Positions 50,799-60,018 of a stretch of 64,000 nt of DNA are shown here, piece by piece. The stretch is from Pollutimonas sp036675275 (GTDB lineage: Bacteria > Pseudomonadota > Gammaproteobacteria > Burkholderiales > Burkholderiaceae_B), in NCBI GenBank assembly GCA_036675275.1, contig JAKFFG010000005.1:124001-188000 (forward strand), given 5' to 3'. The position numbers were made by a program, and so were the translations under genes. The notes beneath the pieces were generated by a model, which was not told the DNA's origin, did not search any database, and was given only the letters and a program-made list of their open reading frames with translations. The number at the start of each line of letters is the position of its first letter. Position 1 is the first letter of the stretch.

Positions 50799-52649
50799 CT
50801 AAATAAACTTCCTTATTGCGCTGCTCTGTTCGGAGGGCGGCCCGCACTCAATTCCGGCGGCAGCACAGACCTTATTACGTCCGGAATGTTTAGCCTTATA
50901 CAAAGCGTCATCAGCCATCTCCATAAGGTCTTCCAGGTCGAGCCCGGTGCGCCAGGCAGCCACGCCAATCGACGCCGTCACGCGCAGCACGGGTGCATTC
51001 TCCACATAAAGATTGTTTTGGGCGATAGCGCTTTTTAAGCGCGTAGCAGATTCTATAGCTGCGTCAAGCGTTGTTTCGGGCATCAGAACCGCAAATTCCT
51101 CACCGCCCACCCGCGCAACGATATCGGCCGACCGCAAGGTCTTGAGCAGCACTTTGCTGAAGCTTTGCAGCATCAGGTCGCCAACTCTATGCCCATATGC
51201 ATCATTGATATGCTTGAAATGATCCACATCTACCATTAGCAAGCAGGACGTTTCCGCATGACATGATGCGCGCGCCAGCTCTTCCCGAGCCAGGATGATG
51301 AAGTGGCGGCGGTTGGCCAGTCCGGTAAGAAAATCCTGATATGCCTGGTGCTCCAGCGTTCCCACCCTGCGCATATGCTCGGTCATATCGCGGCCAATGG
51401 CGATAATCTCCGTCGTTACTCCGCACTGATTCACGAGCGCCCTTGCGGTCCATTGCAGGTGGCGGATGCCAATCATAGTCCGCTCCCGCTGCGTAAAGCT
51501 CAGCGTGTAAGGCGGGTCGCACAGCTTGCGGAACGATGCATTGGCCAGCTCACGATCCGTCTCCACGACACTTGCAGCAAAGTGTTCACCGAGAAGCTCC
51601 TTGGCTGTCCTGCCGTACATCAGCGAAAACGCTTGATTCAGATAAGTATAGTTTCCTTGCGGATCCAGTTTTGCTACCAGGTCGGTGGTATTTTCAACGA
51701 TAAGCCGGTAGTTCTCCCGGGTCGTCCGCAAGATGGCTTCAGTGCCTGCGTTCTGATGCTCCGACCTGCGCTGAGCAAACTGAAACGCCCGCACGGCCAA
51801 AAAGCTGACGAGGCAAATCAACGCAAAGACCATCGCACGAAAGGCAAAGTCCTGGCGCCATTGCAAAAATATATCGGACCGATTTCGACCCAGCTCGATT
51901 AAAAATGGTTTGTCGATTTTCATGGCGGTCGAACTAACGGCACGCTGCACAATCATATGCCCGGCGTGGCGCACCTGCGCAGGGTTCGACTTTACGGGCT
52001 CCGATACGAAAGCTGGGCCATCGGAATGATAGATAGTCCCCCACATGTCGGATGAATACAGCAACGAAGTCAACAAGGTGCTGAAATACGGCGGGTCAAG
52101 CATTACCGACACGATACCGTCAAACTCGCCTTCACTACCCCGAATCACTCGACTAATGTGGATTACATCGGAGTCGGGTCTGCCCTCGTACGGCGAAGAG
52201 ATGTAAAGAGTTGCCGCATCGGGAGACTCTTTGATTTCACTGAAGTATGCATGGCTGCTGATATCCTGACCCACCATTTGGCTACGATCTGAGGCGATCG
52301 TGTTTCCGTGGGCATCGGCAATGGCGATGGAGCGTACGCCGGGCATGGCCGCCGCCAAGACGGAAAAGTAAGAACTCAAGTCGTCATGGACCAGAAAAAT
52401 ACTGCTACGGCCATGCAAGCCCATCGCGATACGGTCCAGAATCGAATTCACAGTCAACAGCTGATATTCGATATTGTCGGCAATTATGCCGACCTGGGCA
52501 GTTAAGCGATCTTCTTCGCGTTGAGCGATTCGGCCATGCGTCCGATAGAGATTCACCGCTATTATCATTAGCAGCACTGTCAATGCGGACACCAGCCACA
52601 GCCACTGCGCCAGGAAAGGACTTCTGATGATCTTTTTTGGCGCGACCAT
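50799..52649 (-). CDS. membrane diguanylate cyclase with extracytoplasmic sensor, PAS and GGDEF domains
   Basis: 616 residues. Membrane helix at about 13-33, periplasmic sensor of Cache type to about 260, second membrane helix near 270-290, a PAS domain (about 310-425, LIVENTTDLVAKLDPQGNYT), then GGDEF. The active site is GGEEF at 515-519, and RSAD five residues before it is an intact inhibitory I-site. There is no EAL domain. It should make c-di-GMP in response to an external ligand. No target genes are nearby. Confidence 0.93.
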   Translation of the reverse strand: MVAPKKIIRSPFLAQWLWLVSALTVLLMIIAVNLYRTHGRIAQREEDRLTAQVGIIADNIEYQLLTVNSILDRIAMGLHGRSSIFLVHDDLSSYFSVLAAAMPGVRSIAIADAHGNTIASDRSQMVGQDISSHAYFSEIKESPDAATLYISSPYEGRPDSDVIHISRVIRGSEGEFDGIVSVMLDPPYFSTLLTSLLYSSDMWGTIYHSDGPAFVSEPVKSNPAQVRHAGHMIVQRAVSSTAMKIDKPFLIELGRNRSDIFLQWRQDFAFRAMVFALICLVSFLAVRAFQFAQRRSEHQNAGTEAILRTTRENYRLIVENTTDLVAKLDPQGNYTYLNQAFSLMYGRTAKELLGEHFAASVVETDRELANASFRKLCDPPYTLSFTQRERTMIGIRHLQWTARALVNQCGVTTEIIAIGRDMTEHMRRVGTLEHQAYQDFLTGLANRRHFIILAREELARASCHAETSCLLMVDVDHFKHINDAYGHRVGDLMLQSFSKVLLKTLRSADIVARVGGEEFAVLMPETTLDAAIESATRLKSAIAQNNLYVENAPVLRVTASIGVAAWRTGLDLEDLMEMADDALYKAKHSGRNKVCAAAGIECGPPSEQSSAIRKFI

Positions 52650-52725
52650 TTTTTTCGAATAGTAATATGATGCAACATACTACTATGATTATGGTCTAGG
52701 TCGCTACTCGCTGCAGGGGTCAACC

Positions 52726-53040
52726 TTAGTCGTCCACGCCCCCGTTACGCTCAGGATCAGGCGGCGTACGCGCAAGGCCTGCCTCATCTTCAGATACGAT
52801 TTTGTCCGGCTCGATGTCCTCGTGCAGCGGTTCCTCGCCAGTGTTCTCCACTTGGGGCCGCTCGCCGGTGCTCTGCCGGTCGCTGTCAGTATCGGGCATA
52901 CTCGGCGGGATATCATTCCCGGAATCCGAGGAATCGCTGGGGCCCAAGGCCGGCTCGGTTCTGCCCGTCTTTATCAGGCTGGCCTCTTCCGGATATTCGC
53001 GATCTCGCTGGGCCAGCTCCAGATCTTTGTCGGTAACCAT
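52726..53040 (-). CDS. hypothetical acidic, disordered protein
   Basis: 104 residues from the ATG 53040 (MVTDKDLELAQRDREYPEEA). Strongly hydrophilic, rich in Asp, Glu, Pro, Ser and Gly, with no predicted fold or Cys. I see no family. It is followed leftward by the diguanylate cyclase gene, and a second acidic protein is encoded just to the right. Confidence 0.5.
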   Translation of the reverse strand: MVTDKDLELAQRDREYPEEASLIKTGRTEPALGPSDSSDSGNDIPPSMPDTDSDRQSTGERPQVENTGEEPLHEDIEPDKIVSEDEAGLARTPPDPERNGGVDD

Positions 53041-53198
53041 AATCAATCTCCAGTAATTGCTGACATTCGTCCAGCAAGCACCGGGCCCGATGGCGCGCAG
53101 GCGACGAAGCGATGCGCGACTTTAAATTTGAGAGCGACTGCGCGGGACCAGTCAGGCAAATAACGGCTGTTGCTCTGACCGGTTTTTCTTCTTATTAA

Positions 53199-53453
53199 CT
53201 AAGGCGCCGTTGGCTCGTCGTCGTCGGCTTCAACGTCGTCGGCTTCGACTTCGGTTTCGTCATCGCTTTCGGCAGCGACGTCCTGAACGGTATCGTCGTC
53301 TTCCTCGGGGGCAGCTTCCTCTTCCCCAGCTTCGCCCAGGTCTTCCAGCGCAGTCTCGGGCTCTTGAACGACGTCGACATTCTCTTCAGCTTGAGTTGGC
53401 TCGGTGACGACGTCGTCTTCGGGAGCCGCTACTTGATCGATATTTTCTGTCAT
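53199..53453 (-). CDS. hypothetical hyperacidic protein
   Basis: 84 residues, more than 40 percent Asp plus Glu (e.g. EEEAAPEEDDDTVQDVAAES; DDETEVEADDVEADDDEPTA) and hardly any basic residues. It would be fully disordered with a very low isoelectric point. The coding DNA is a run of GAN codons and may be slippage-prone. A related but milder acidic protein is encoded downstream at 52726. Function unknown; nucleic-acid mimicry or cation binding are only guesses. Confidence 0.5.
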   Translation of the reverse strand: MTENIDQVAAPEDDVVTEPTQAEENVDVVQEPETALEDLGEAGEEEAAPEEDDDTVQDVAAESDDETEVEADDVEADDDEPTAP

Positions 53454-53711
53454 ATCATCTCCATGTTTAGTCGATTACTAAGGATTGTCGATTTTGCAAT
53501 TTCGGCGGGTGGTCTTCCAGCATCGGCTGCCCCACGCATGTATGAAACTGCCCACAGATAGTCGCCTTTCTGTTGCGTGCCACCAATAAGCCAGATGGCA
53601 GAGACGCAACATTGAATGGCCGTGGACGAATGGCAGATTTCTACCGAAACCTGTATGGCCTATTGTCGTACCCGCGACATCCATATACCGGCTTGTAAAG
53701 GGAGCTGTCCC

Positions 53712-54929
53712 GTGCCATCGATTTTCAACGACATATTGCATGACCGCCTGGGCACCTGGCCGCTCGCCTATATTCCCTACGGCGCCGCCGACTATGGTGA
53801 AATTATTAGCATTGCCCATACGGTGAATGACGGCGACGACGGCGCTTTCCATCAGACATGGACTGACGCGGCAGACCGCTTGATGGCCGAAGGCGAGCTC
53901 GCGCAATCACAGGGTCGTCGGCCCGGCGCGTCGGAAGCGTTTCTGAAGGCGGCGTGCTTTTATGGCACCTCTTACCGTCCCTTTTTCGGCGCACCGTTGG
54001 CACCCCGTCTGATCAGCGGATCACGCCGGCAGACCGAGGCCTTCAATCGCGGCCTGGCCTTGCGTCAAGAGCCGGTGGAGCCGATGCGCATCCCTTTTGA
54101 AAGCGGCACATTGCCCGCCTATATTGTTCCCGCTCAAGGCATGGCCGGCAAACGGCGTCCGCTTTTGATACTGACGAACGGCTACGACGGATCGATCAGT
54201 GATCTGTACTTCGCGTCGGCGGTCGCAGCTTCGCGCAGAGGCTATCACTGCTTGATCTTCGACGGTCCCGGTCAAGGCGAAATGCTTATCGAGCATGGCA
54301 TGCCCCTACGGCCGGACTGGGAAACCGTTATCGGCGCAGTAGTGGATTTTGCGTTGACCCTGCCCTATGTAGACCAGGACCGGATAGCCTTGAGCGGCTG
54401 GAGCCTGGGAGGCTACCTGGCCCCGCGCGCGGCATCGATGGAGCACAGGCTGGCGGCATGCATTGCGGACCCTGCGCAGATCTGCCCCGCCAATGGCTTT
54501 CGCGCCTTTGCAAGGAAGTTGGGCGTCGATTCCGGGCAGGCGAGTCGTCTCAGTCAGCTTCCACAGGACGTGCTGGATCGCATGGAAGAAATCATCATGC
54601 ACGACAGGCTGCTGCGCTGGAGTGTCGTCCAGCGAGGTTACTGGGTCAACGGGAGCAGCAACTTGCGGAACTATCTTCTCAACCTGGAGGGTTACACCCT
54701 CGCCGGAAGAGTAGATCAGATCCGCTGCCCTACTCTCGTCACCTGCGCACAGAATGATCCGCTGGCCAGCGACGCGGTCGCCTTTCACGACGCCTTGCGT
54801 TGTCCCAGAAAATTACTCGAGATGTCGAGTCGGGACGGTGCCGGTGATCATTGCGAAATGGGCAACCGTTCCCTGCTCAACCGCAAAGTGCTTGATTGGC
54901 TGGATGACGTGCTGGGCCAGGCGCCATAA
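53712..54929 (+). CDS. alpha/beta hydrolase (FrsA / dihydropseudooxynicotine hydrolase-like)
   Basis: 405 residues from the GTG at 53712, chosen because GGGAG lies 8 bp upstream; ATGs at 53616 and 53658 are possible earlier starts. A helical cap part (to about 150) precedes the hydrolase core: strand-turn LLILTNGYDGSISDLYFASA (oxyanion region), LIFDGPGQGEML, nucleophile elbow GWSLGG, and late acid/His region (TCAQNDPLA; GAGDHCEMGNR). The layout matches C-C hydrolases and esterases of the FrsA/2,6-dihydropseudooxynicotine hydrolase group. The substrate is unknown. Confidence 0.82.
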   Translation: MPSIFNDILHDRLGTWPLAYIPYGAADYGEIISIAHTVNDGDDGAFHQTWTDAADRLMAEGELAQSQGRRPGASEAFLKAACFYGTSYRPFFGAPLAPRLISGSRRQTEAFNRGLALRQEPVEPMRIPFESGTLPAYIVPAQGMAGKRRPLLILTNGYDGSISDLYFASAVAASRRGYHCLIFDGPGQGEMLIEHGMPLRPDWETVIGAVVDFALTLPYVDQDRIALSGWSLGGYLAPRAASMEHRLAACIADPAQICPANGFRAFARKLGVDSGQASRLSQLPQDVLDRMEEIIMHDRLLRWSVVQRGYWVNGSSNLRNYLLNLEGYTLAGRVDQIRCPTLVTCAQNDPLASDAVAFHDALRCPRKLLEMSSRDGAGDHCEMGNRSLLNRKVLDWLDDVLGQAP

Positions 54930-54946
54930 TGCCGGCCCAGGCCGAC

Positions 54947-55222
54947 TTATCGGACTGCCGCGCCCAATATGCCGCTGGAGATGACATCCTGGAACAGACC
55001 TGTATAGGTGCGGTCCAGCCGAACGACGTATTCTTTATCGGTTTCGTCGAATTGACGTTCCGGCGCGCTAACGCCCATTCTGCTTAAACGCAGCAGCACA
55101 GTATTATAGGGATGCGCGATAGGCCTGCCCTGGAACGGCCCGGCCTGATAGACACCATGTTGAGGATAAAGTCCAGCTTCCCCGGGTAATGGAAAGGAGC
55201 TGGATGTTTTGCTGGTTTCCAT
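54947..55222 (-). CDS. hypothetical protein
   Basis: 91 residues (METSKTSSSFPLPGEAGLYP). No membrane segment or Cys; contains PFQGRPIAHPYNTVLLRLSR and a C-terminal FQDVISSGILGAAVR. The composition is protein-like and it fills an intergenic space convergent with the hydrolase gene, but no family is recognised and the ribosome site is weak. Confidence 0.5.
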   Translation of the reverse strand: METSKTSSSFPLPGEAGLYPQHGVYQAGPFQGRPIAHPYNTVLLRLSRMGVSAPERQFDETDKEYVVRLDRTYTGLFQDVISSGILGAAVR

Positions 55223-55372
55223 ACTGTGTTCTCGTATCTGAATGTATCAATCGTCAGTATATACACAGATTGAAAAGTCCGCAGCAGCCTCGATGCATTC
55301 CACACAATTCGTACACGGGTAGCATTGTTTGTCCCTACAATACGCTACGAAACGGCGAATAAGGAAGCAACG

Positions 55373-56041
55373 ATGCAAGCAGATTTCTGGCTGGAACGAT
55401 GGCGTGACGGCCAAACCCATTTCCACTTGAGCAAGGTAACGCCGCTGTTGCAGAAATACTGGCCCACGCTGGGCCTGGAGGCCGGCTGCCGCGTACTGGT
55501 TCCTCTTTGCGGCAAGTCGCTCGATATGCTTTGGCTCGCGGATCAGGGTCACAAGGTTCTGGGCGTTGAGCTTTCGCCATTGGCCATTGAACAGTTCTTT
55601 TCAGAAAATGGCCTGCAACCGAGCAGCCACGAATCGCCCCTGGGCAGGCATTTTGTCGCCGGAAATATCGAGATTATTTGCGGAGATATCTTTGCGCTGG
55701 ACGCTGCGACGCTTGCAGCCTGCTCGGGCGTCTACGATCGCGCGGCGCTTATTGCACTGCCTGCCGACATGCGCCACCGCTATGTGCACCATGTGTATGC
55801 TCAGCTGCCGCCTCAATACCAGGGAATCCTGATCACGCTGGACTATCCGCAGCATCAAATGGACGGCCCACCTTTCTCGGTCAGCGAGGCCGAAGTACAG
55901 GACTTGTTCAAGGCGCACTCGGATGCCAGGGTGGTTGACCGCCGGGGCATTCTGGACAAGGAACCGAAGTTCGCCGAACGTGGCCTGACTCAATTGGACA
56001 CCGTCGTGTTCCGGCTTGCCCGCCATACCGCGCCAGACTGA
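55373..56041 (+). CDS. tpm: thiopurine S-methyltransferase
   Basis: 222 residues from the ATG 55373. The start MQADFWLERWRDGQTHFHLS, the SAM-binding motif RVLVPLCGKSLDMLWLADQG and SGVYDRAALIALPADMR are characteristic of bacterial TPMT, whose members methylate thiopurines, selenium and tellurium compounds with S-adenosylmethionine. Length is as usual. Cytoplasmic. Confidence 0.94.
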   Translation: MQADFWLERWRDGQTHFHLSKVTPLLQKYWPTLGLEAGCRVLVPLCGKSLDMLWLADQGHKVLGVELSPLAIEQFFSENGLQPSSHESPLGRHFVAGNIEIICGDIFALDAATLAACSGVYDRAALIALPADMRHRYVHHVYAQLPPQYQGILITLDYPQHQMDGPPFSVSEAEVQDLFKAHSDARVVDRRGILDKEPKFAERGLTQLDTVVFRLARHTAPD

Positions 56042-56049
56042 CGCGCTAC

Positions 56050-56775
56050 CTAGAAGCGCTCGTAGCCCATCAGATAACGCCATTGGCCGGCCACGAGGCC
56101 CGACATCGATACCCGGCCGATGCGCAGGCGTTTCAGGCCGATCACCTTCAGACCAACCTGATGACACATGTCGGAGATCAGCCCGGCGGGCGGGTTCTTC
56201 AGGGCGAAGCGCAGACGAGTCTCATTCTGCCAACTGACTTTGATGGGCGGCAAGCGCACACCTCGCCATGACAAGCCGTGATTCAGGCGCTTCAAGCCGT
56301 CGGCGGCAATCTCGCCGGCCACCTCCACCACATACTCGTGCTCTATCCTGGCCGCGTCATCGCTAAGTTTGCGGGCTATCGGGTATTCCTGGGTGAACAC
56401 CACAAGCCCTGCCGCACCGCTTTCCAGCGGGGTGACTAATTCCAGTCCGCTCAAATCACGCTTGACGAAACGTCGGTCGCAACGGTCGTCGGGCGCACGG
56501 TTGCCCGGCGTGATCAGTTCAAGAACGGGGCGCCCGGATGCATCGTTGCCATAGCCGGCGGGCTTGTGCAGCAAGATGGTGGCAGGCTTGTGGTCTTGAG
56601 CGCTCGCGCCTTCGACGAGTTCGACATGCTGCTGCGCCGTAACGCGAAATCCCGGCTCTTCGATGATCTGCCCGTCCACGCGCACCCATCCACCCTGCAC
56701 ATAATTTTCCGCTTCCCGGCGAGAACAGGAAAACTGGTCGGCAAGATATTTACTCAGGCGTATGGATTCGGTCAT
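56050..56775 (-). CDS. S4-domain rRNA pseudouridine synthase-like protein (RsuA family), altered active-site motif
   Basis: 241 residues from the ATG 56775. An N-terminal S4 RNA-binding domain (MTESIRLSKYLADQFSCSRR; VQGGWVRVDGQIIEE) is followed by an RsuA-like catalytic fold (ILLHKPAGYGND...). The usual RLDxxTxGL motif reads PLESGAAGL at 116-124, so the catalytic Asp is Glu118 and the preceding Arg is Pro116. The remaining blocks (AARIEHEYVVEVAGE; CHQVGLKVIGLKRLRIG) are normal. It may be a variant enzyme or an RNA-binding protein that has lost catalysis. Confidence 0.82.
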   Translation of the reverse strand: MTESIRLSKYLADQFSCSRREAENYVQGGWVRVDGQIIEEPGFRVTAQQHVELVEGASAQDHKPATILLHKPAGYGNDASGRPVLELITPGNRAPDDRCDRRFVKRDLSGLELVTPLESGAAGLVVFTQEYPIARKLSDDAARIEHEYVVEVAGEIAADGLKRLNHGLSWRGVRLPPIKVSWQNETRLRFALKNPPAGLISDMCHQVGLKVIGLKRLRIGRVSMSGLVAGQWRYLMGYERF

Positions 56776-56979
56776 TGAGAGCCATTGATGGATGCGCCGT
56801 GGCGCGCGAAAAAGGCTGGATAGTCCACAGGGCATTGTAGACGACCCCCCAAAGGACGGAGGCGGATACCGGCCAACTGGACTGCCGCATTCCGGCCATT
56901 GGCCGATGTGCGGCCCACAGCCCAGCCACTACGATGGCATTCAAAGCGCGACTCAACAGCCTATAGAGGAAAAGCCACC

Positions 56980-57474
56980 ATGCCATACTTCACACAGCCA
57001 GGTCTTGCAACCGATCCGGATATCCGCGAGCTTCACAACTTCATGAACGGTGCGCGCCGATTCCTGCACGATTTGCTCACCGATCAATTGCGACTTGCTC
57101 ATCCCCGGCCCGCCACTGCCCCGGCCCTTTTCCTGGAGCTGCGCCAAGAGGCGCTGGCCGTGTACCTGGAATATGTCCACGACCGCTTCGAGCAACTACA
57201 TTATGAACTCGACCGGGTCGATCAAAATACGCTCGTTGCGCATGGACTGATCGGTGAATGCCTGCATGAGAAACTGCGCACACTGGCCGAACTTGAAGTT
57301 TCCGGCGGCGACGAAGCATCCTACTGGCCACGCATCGGCAAGATGCTGCAGGAACTGGACGCCACCCTTGACGCCGTCCTTGATCCTCTGAAAATCGCCG
57401 CCCCCCGTGTCGATGGCTTCATCGGCCTTTTCAAAGAATTTCGAGCCCCGGTGCTGAATCTCGTCAACGGATAA
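56980..57474 (+). CDS. hypothetical helical protein
   Basis: 164 residues from the ATG 56980 (GAGGAAAAG upstream). Soluble, acidic and largely helical: LHNFMNGARRFLHDLLTDQL, VYLEYVHDRFEQLHYELDRV, WPRIGKMLQELDATLDAVLD. No signal peptide. I do not recognise a family. It is followed by a good terminator, so it is a single-gene unit. Confidence 0.6.
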   Translation: MPYFTQPGLATDPDIRELHNFMNGARRFLHDLLTDQLRLAHPRPATAPALFLELRQEALAVYLEYVHDRFEQLHYELDRVDQNTLVAHGLIGECLHEKLRTLAELEVSGGDEASYWPRIGKMLQELDATLDAVLDPLKIAAPRVDGFIGLFKEFRAPVLNLVNG

Positions 57475-57515
57475 AAGCCGCCGCCCCCTACTCCACCAGT
57501 TCACCCCCAGCATTT

Positions 57516-57552
57516 GCGATTCCCGACAGAAATGTTCGGAATCGCTTTTTTT
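57516..57552 (+). terminator. intrinsic terminator
   Basis: GCGATTCC / GGAATCGC stem with additional pairing (GACA/TGTT) around a GAAA loop, then seven T. Confidence 0.85.
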
Positions 57553-57599
57553 CGCCCAGGGTTTTCACCTAGTTTCACCACGACGATATTTCCTTAAAC

Positions 57600-57645
57600 T
57601 TTTATCCATATTATGGATAAAAATCCGTAATATGGATTTTTATCC
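57600..57645. promoter_or_regulatory. overlapping palindromes upstream of the Bug gene (likely IclR operator)
   Basis: A perfect 11-bp palindrome TTTTATCCATA-T-TATGGATAAAA (57600-57622) overlaps a second, AAAAATCCGTA-A-TATGGATTTTT (57619-57641, one mismatch). A further ATCC at 57642-57645 pairs with the last GGAT. The repeated half-site is ATCCATA/TATGGAT. It sits about 70-110 bp before the solute-binding protein gene; the IclR-type regulator encoded at 60832 is the natural candidate ligand. Confidence 0.65.
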
Positions 57646-57711
57646 AAATCCTCGCTCGCCTCTCGGACGAGATTCACGAATTCAGGCAAAAATAAACCGC
57701 CAAAGGAGTCT

Positions 57712-58680
57712 ATGTTTATCCATCGACGTGTCGTTCTGACATCAATAATCGCCTCGCTAGGACTGAGCGCTTTTCCGGTCTTGGCATCCGCAACCAGCCA
57801 TTTTCCCAACCAACCCATCAATCTCATCGTCCCTTTCCAGCCGGGCGGCGGCACAGACGCCGTCGCGCGTACTTTTGCCAAGGTGTCCGCCAAATACTTT
57901 CCTAAAGGCATGGTCGTTCTGAACAAGGCCGGCGCAGGCGGTGCGGTGGGCTGGAAGTATGTGCTGAATCAAAAGGCTGACGGCTACACACTGGCTGTCG
58001 TGACCGGTGAGTTCGTCACGCTGCCCTTGTTGGGCTTGTTTGATCGTTCGTACAAGGACTATATTCCGCTCGTTCAGCTGAATGCCGATCCGACGACGCT
58101 GGTCGTCCATGCGAGCTCACCTTACAAAACAATCGAAGACTTCGTCGCTGCGGCCAAAAAAGATCCCACCGGACTTAACGTTGGGACACCGGGCACAGGG
58201 GCCGTCTATGACGTCGCACTCAGTGCATTCGAAGTCAAGTCCGGGGCGCAAGTAACACACATTCCTTACCCTGGTTCCGGTCCGTCGCTCTTGGCACTAT
58301 TGGGCAAACAGGTGGATGCCGTCGCCACAAGTCCCGCCGAAGCCATGGAATACGTGCGCTCGGGTGATATGCGCCTGCTCGTGGTCATGAGCGATGAGAG
58401 GGTAGCCGGATTCAAGGATGTTCCGACTGCCAAGGAAAAAGGCATAGACGTGTCGTACGGGACTTGGCGCGGCATTGCCGGTCCAAAGAACATGCCGCCT
58501 GAGGTAACTGCAGAGTTGAAAACGGCATTCGAGAAAATGGCGCAGGAGCCGGAACTCATCAAGGCGATCAAACAACAGAACCTTGGCTATGTATACGCCG
58601 ACGGCATCGCCTTCGAAGCGAAAATGGCGCTCGAAACACAGGGTTATACCAAGGTGTTGGAAGATCTGGGCATCAAATAA
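57712..58680 (+). CDS. Bug-family (tripartite tricarboxylate transporter) solute-binding protein
   Basis: 322 residues. Signal peptide MFIHRRVVLTSIIASLGLSA with cleavage near VLASA. The mature start FPNQPINLIVPFQPGGGTDA, then VVLNKAGAGGAVGWKYVLNQ, TPGTGAVYDVA and ITHIPYPGSGPSLLALLG-like blocks are typical of TctC/Bug periplasmic binding proteins. No tctA/tctB membrane genes lie in the window, so it must use a distant transporter or act in sensing. It heads a catabolic operon controlled from the palindromes upstream. Confidence 0.9.
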   Translation: MFIHRRVVLTSIIASLGLSAFPVLASATSHFPNQPINLIVPFQPGGGTDAVARTFAKVSAKYFPKGMVVLNKAGAGGAVGWKYVLNQKADGYTLAVVTGEFVTLPLLGLFDRSYKDYIPLVQLNADPTTLVVHASSPYKTIEDFVAAAKKDPTGLNVGTPGTGAVYDVALSAFEVKSGAQVTHIPYPGSGPSLLALLGKQVDAVATSPAEAMEYVRSGDMRLLVVMSDERVAGFKDVPTAKEKGIDVSYGTWRGIAGPKNMPPEVTAELKTAFEKMAQEPELIKAIKQQNLGYVYADGIAFEAKMALETQGYTKVLEDLGIK

Positions 58681-58745
58681 CAATACGCTGCTCGCCTTCG
58701 CAAGCTCAACAAACCGCTGCCTTAAGCGCAGAAAAGGAATTGGAA

Positions 58746-59258
58746 ATGTCACTAAACGCCGCTACACCTTATCGCTATCCCAATCCCAAGGAAGCTCTAC
58801 CGGAAATTGTGGTCCCTCACGCCGTCCCGCAGGACGAACGCGTCTGGGTTCCGCAAGCCGACAACGTGTGGTTTCGGCCACTATGCCTGAATGTTTCACA
58901 GGGTTATTGGAACAACCTCCTGCGGGTGCGCAAGTCGGGGGTACTTAGCTGCCACCGCCATCCGCAAGCTGTTCACGGCTACGTCATTAAAGGCTCCTGG
59001 CGTTATCTGGAGCACGACTGGATCGCCACCGAAGGCAGCTATGTGTTTGAACCGCCCGGGGAAACACATACCTTATATGTCCCCGAAGATGTCGAAGAAA
59101 TGATTACTATGTTCCAGGTCAACGGTGTTATGTATTACGTGGACAGCGAAGGCAATCACACAGGGTTCGAAGATGTCTTCACCAAGCTTGATATGTGCCG
59201 TAAGCACTATGAAAGCGTAGGTCTGGGTGCCGATTATGTCGATCAATTCGTGCGCTGA
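58746..59258 (+). CDS. cupin dioxygenase-like protein (2,4'-dihydroxyacetophenone dioxygenase family)
   Basis: 170 residues from the ATG 58746 (AAGGAA upstream). A single cupin barrel with metal-binding candidates His70, His72 and His108 and an acidic residue at 96 (SCHRHPQAVHGYVIKGSWRY; FEPPGETHTLYVPE). The motif and the C-terminal GNHTGFEDVFTKLDM resemble 2,4'-dihydroxyacetophenone dioxygenase, a non-haem iron enzyme that cleaves a C-C bond beside an aromatic ring. The exact substrate here is uncertain. Ends 1 bp before the next SDR gene. Confidence 0.8.
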   Translation: MSLNAATPYRYPNPKEALPEIVVPHAVPQDERVWVPQADNVWFRPLCLNVSQGYWNNLLRVRKSGVLSCHRHPQAVHGYVIKGSWRYLEHDWIATEGSYVFEPPGETHTLYVPEDVEEMITMFQVNGVMYYVDSEGNHTGFEDVFTKLDMCRKHYESVGLGADYVDQFVR

Positions 59259-59259
59259 A

Positions 59260-60003
59260 ATGAGCACTAAGCCAGTCTACGACTTTTCCGGCTGTACGGC
59301 CATCGTGACGGGTGGTGCCAGCGGGATCGGCCAGGACGTCGCGAGACGCCTGAAACTGGCAGGCGCCACCGTAGTGGTCTGGGACATGAAACCTCAGGAA
59401 AAAACCACCACAGAATCCGCACAGCACTATCGTCAGGTCGATGTCACGGAGATCACGCAGGTAGAATCGGCGTGCCTCGAAGCGGCCCAATCATTTGGCG
59501 GAATCGACTTGCTGGTCAATTGCGCCGGGTTCGCCGGTTCTACGTTTCCACTGCAGGACACCGACCCGCTTGAATGGCGGAAAATTATCAATATCAACCT
59601 GATGGGCGTATACAACACCTGTCGCGCGGTAGTTCCCGTGCTCCAACATAGCCGGGCAGGTCGTATCGTCAATATTGCATCACTGGCCGGAAAGGAAGGC
59701 ACCCCAAACGCCTCGGCCTACAGTTCTGCCAAAGCGGGCGTGCTTGCACTTACTAAGTCGCTGGGTAAAGAGCTTGCGCAAAGTACGGTACGCGTCAACG
59801 CAATCGCTCCTGCCGCCATCAATACCGAACTCCTGCATCAGATGTCGCCAGTACATGTCCAGACCATGATAGATAAAAGCCCCATGAAACGACTGGGCGA
59901 GTGCGAAGAAGTTTCAGACCTCACACTATGGTTGCTATCCGAATCATGCTCTTTCAGCACGGGAGCCGTCTTCGATCTTTCCGGCGGCCGAGCCACATAC
60001 TAA
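59260..60003 (+). CDS. short-chain dehydrogenase/reductase (SDR)
   Basis: 247 residues from the ATG 59260. Cofactor loop TGGASGIG at about 17-24, NCAGFAG, and the catalytic pair Tyr-x-x-x-Lys in ASAYSSAKAGVLALT with the upstream Ser in NIASLAGKEG. Classical NAD(P)-dependent oxidoreductase, cytoplasmic. It lies between the cupin and a second SDR in one operon, so it likely oxidises or reduces an intermediate of the same aromatic/keto pathway. Confidence 0.9.
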   Translation: MSTKPVYDFSGCTAIVTGGASGIGQDVARRLKLAGATVVVWDMKPQEKTTTESAQHYRQVDVTEITQVESACLEAAQSFGGIDLLVNCAGFAGSTFPLQDTDPLEWRKIININLMGVYNTCRAVVPVLQHSRAGRIVNIASLAGKEGTPNASAYSSAKAGVLALTKSLGKELAQSTVRVNAIAPAAINTELLHQMSPVHVQTMIDKSPMKRLGECEEVSDLTLWLLSESCSFSTGAVFDLSGGRATY

Positions 60004-60018
60004 CTCGAAGGAACACCA

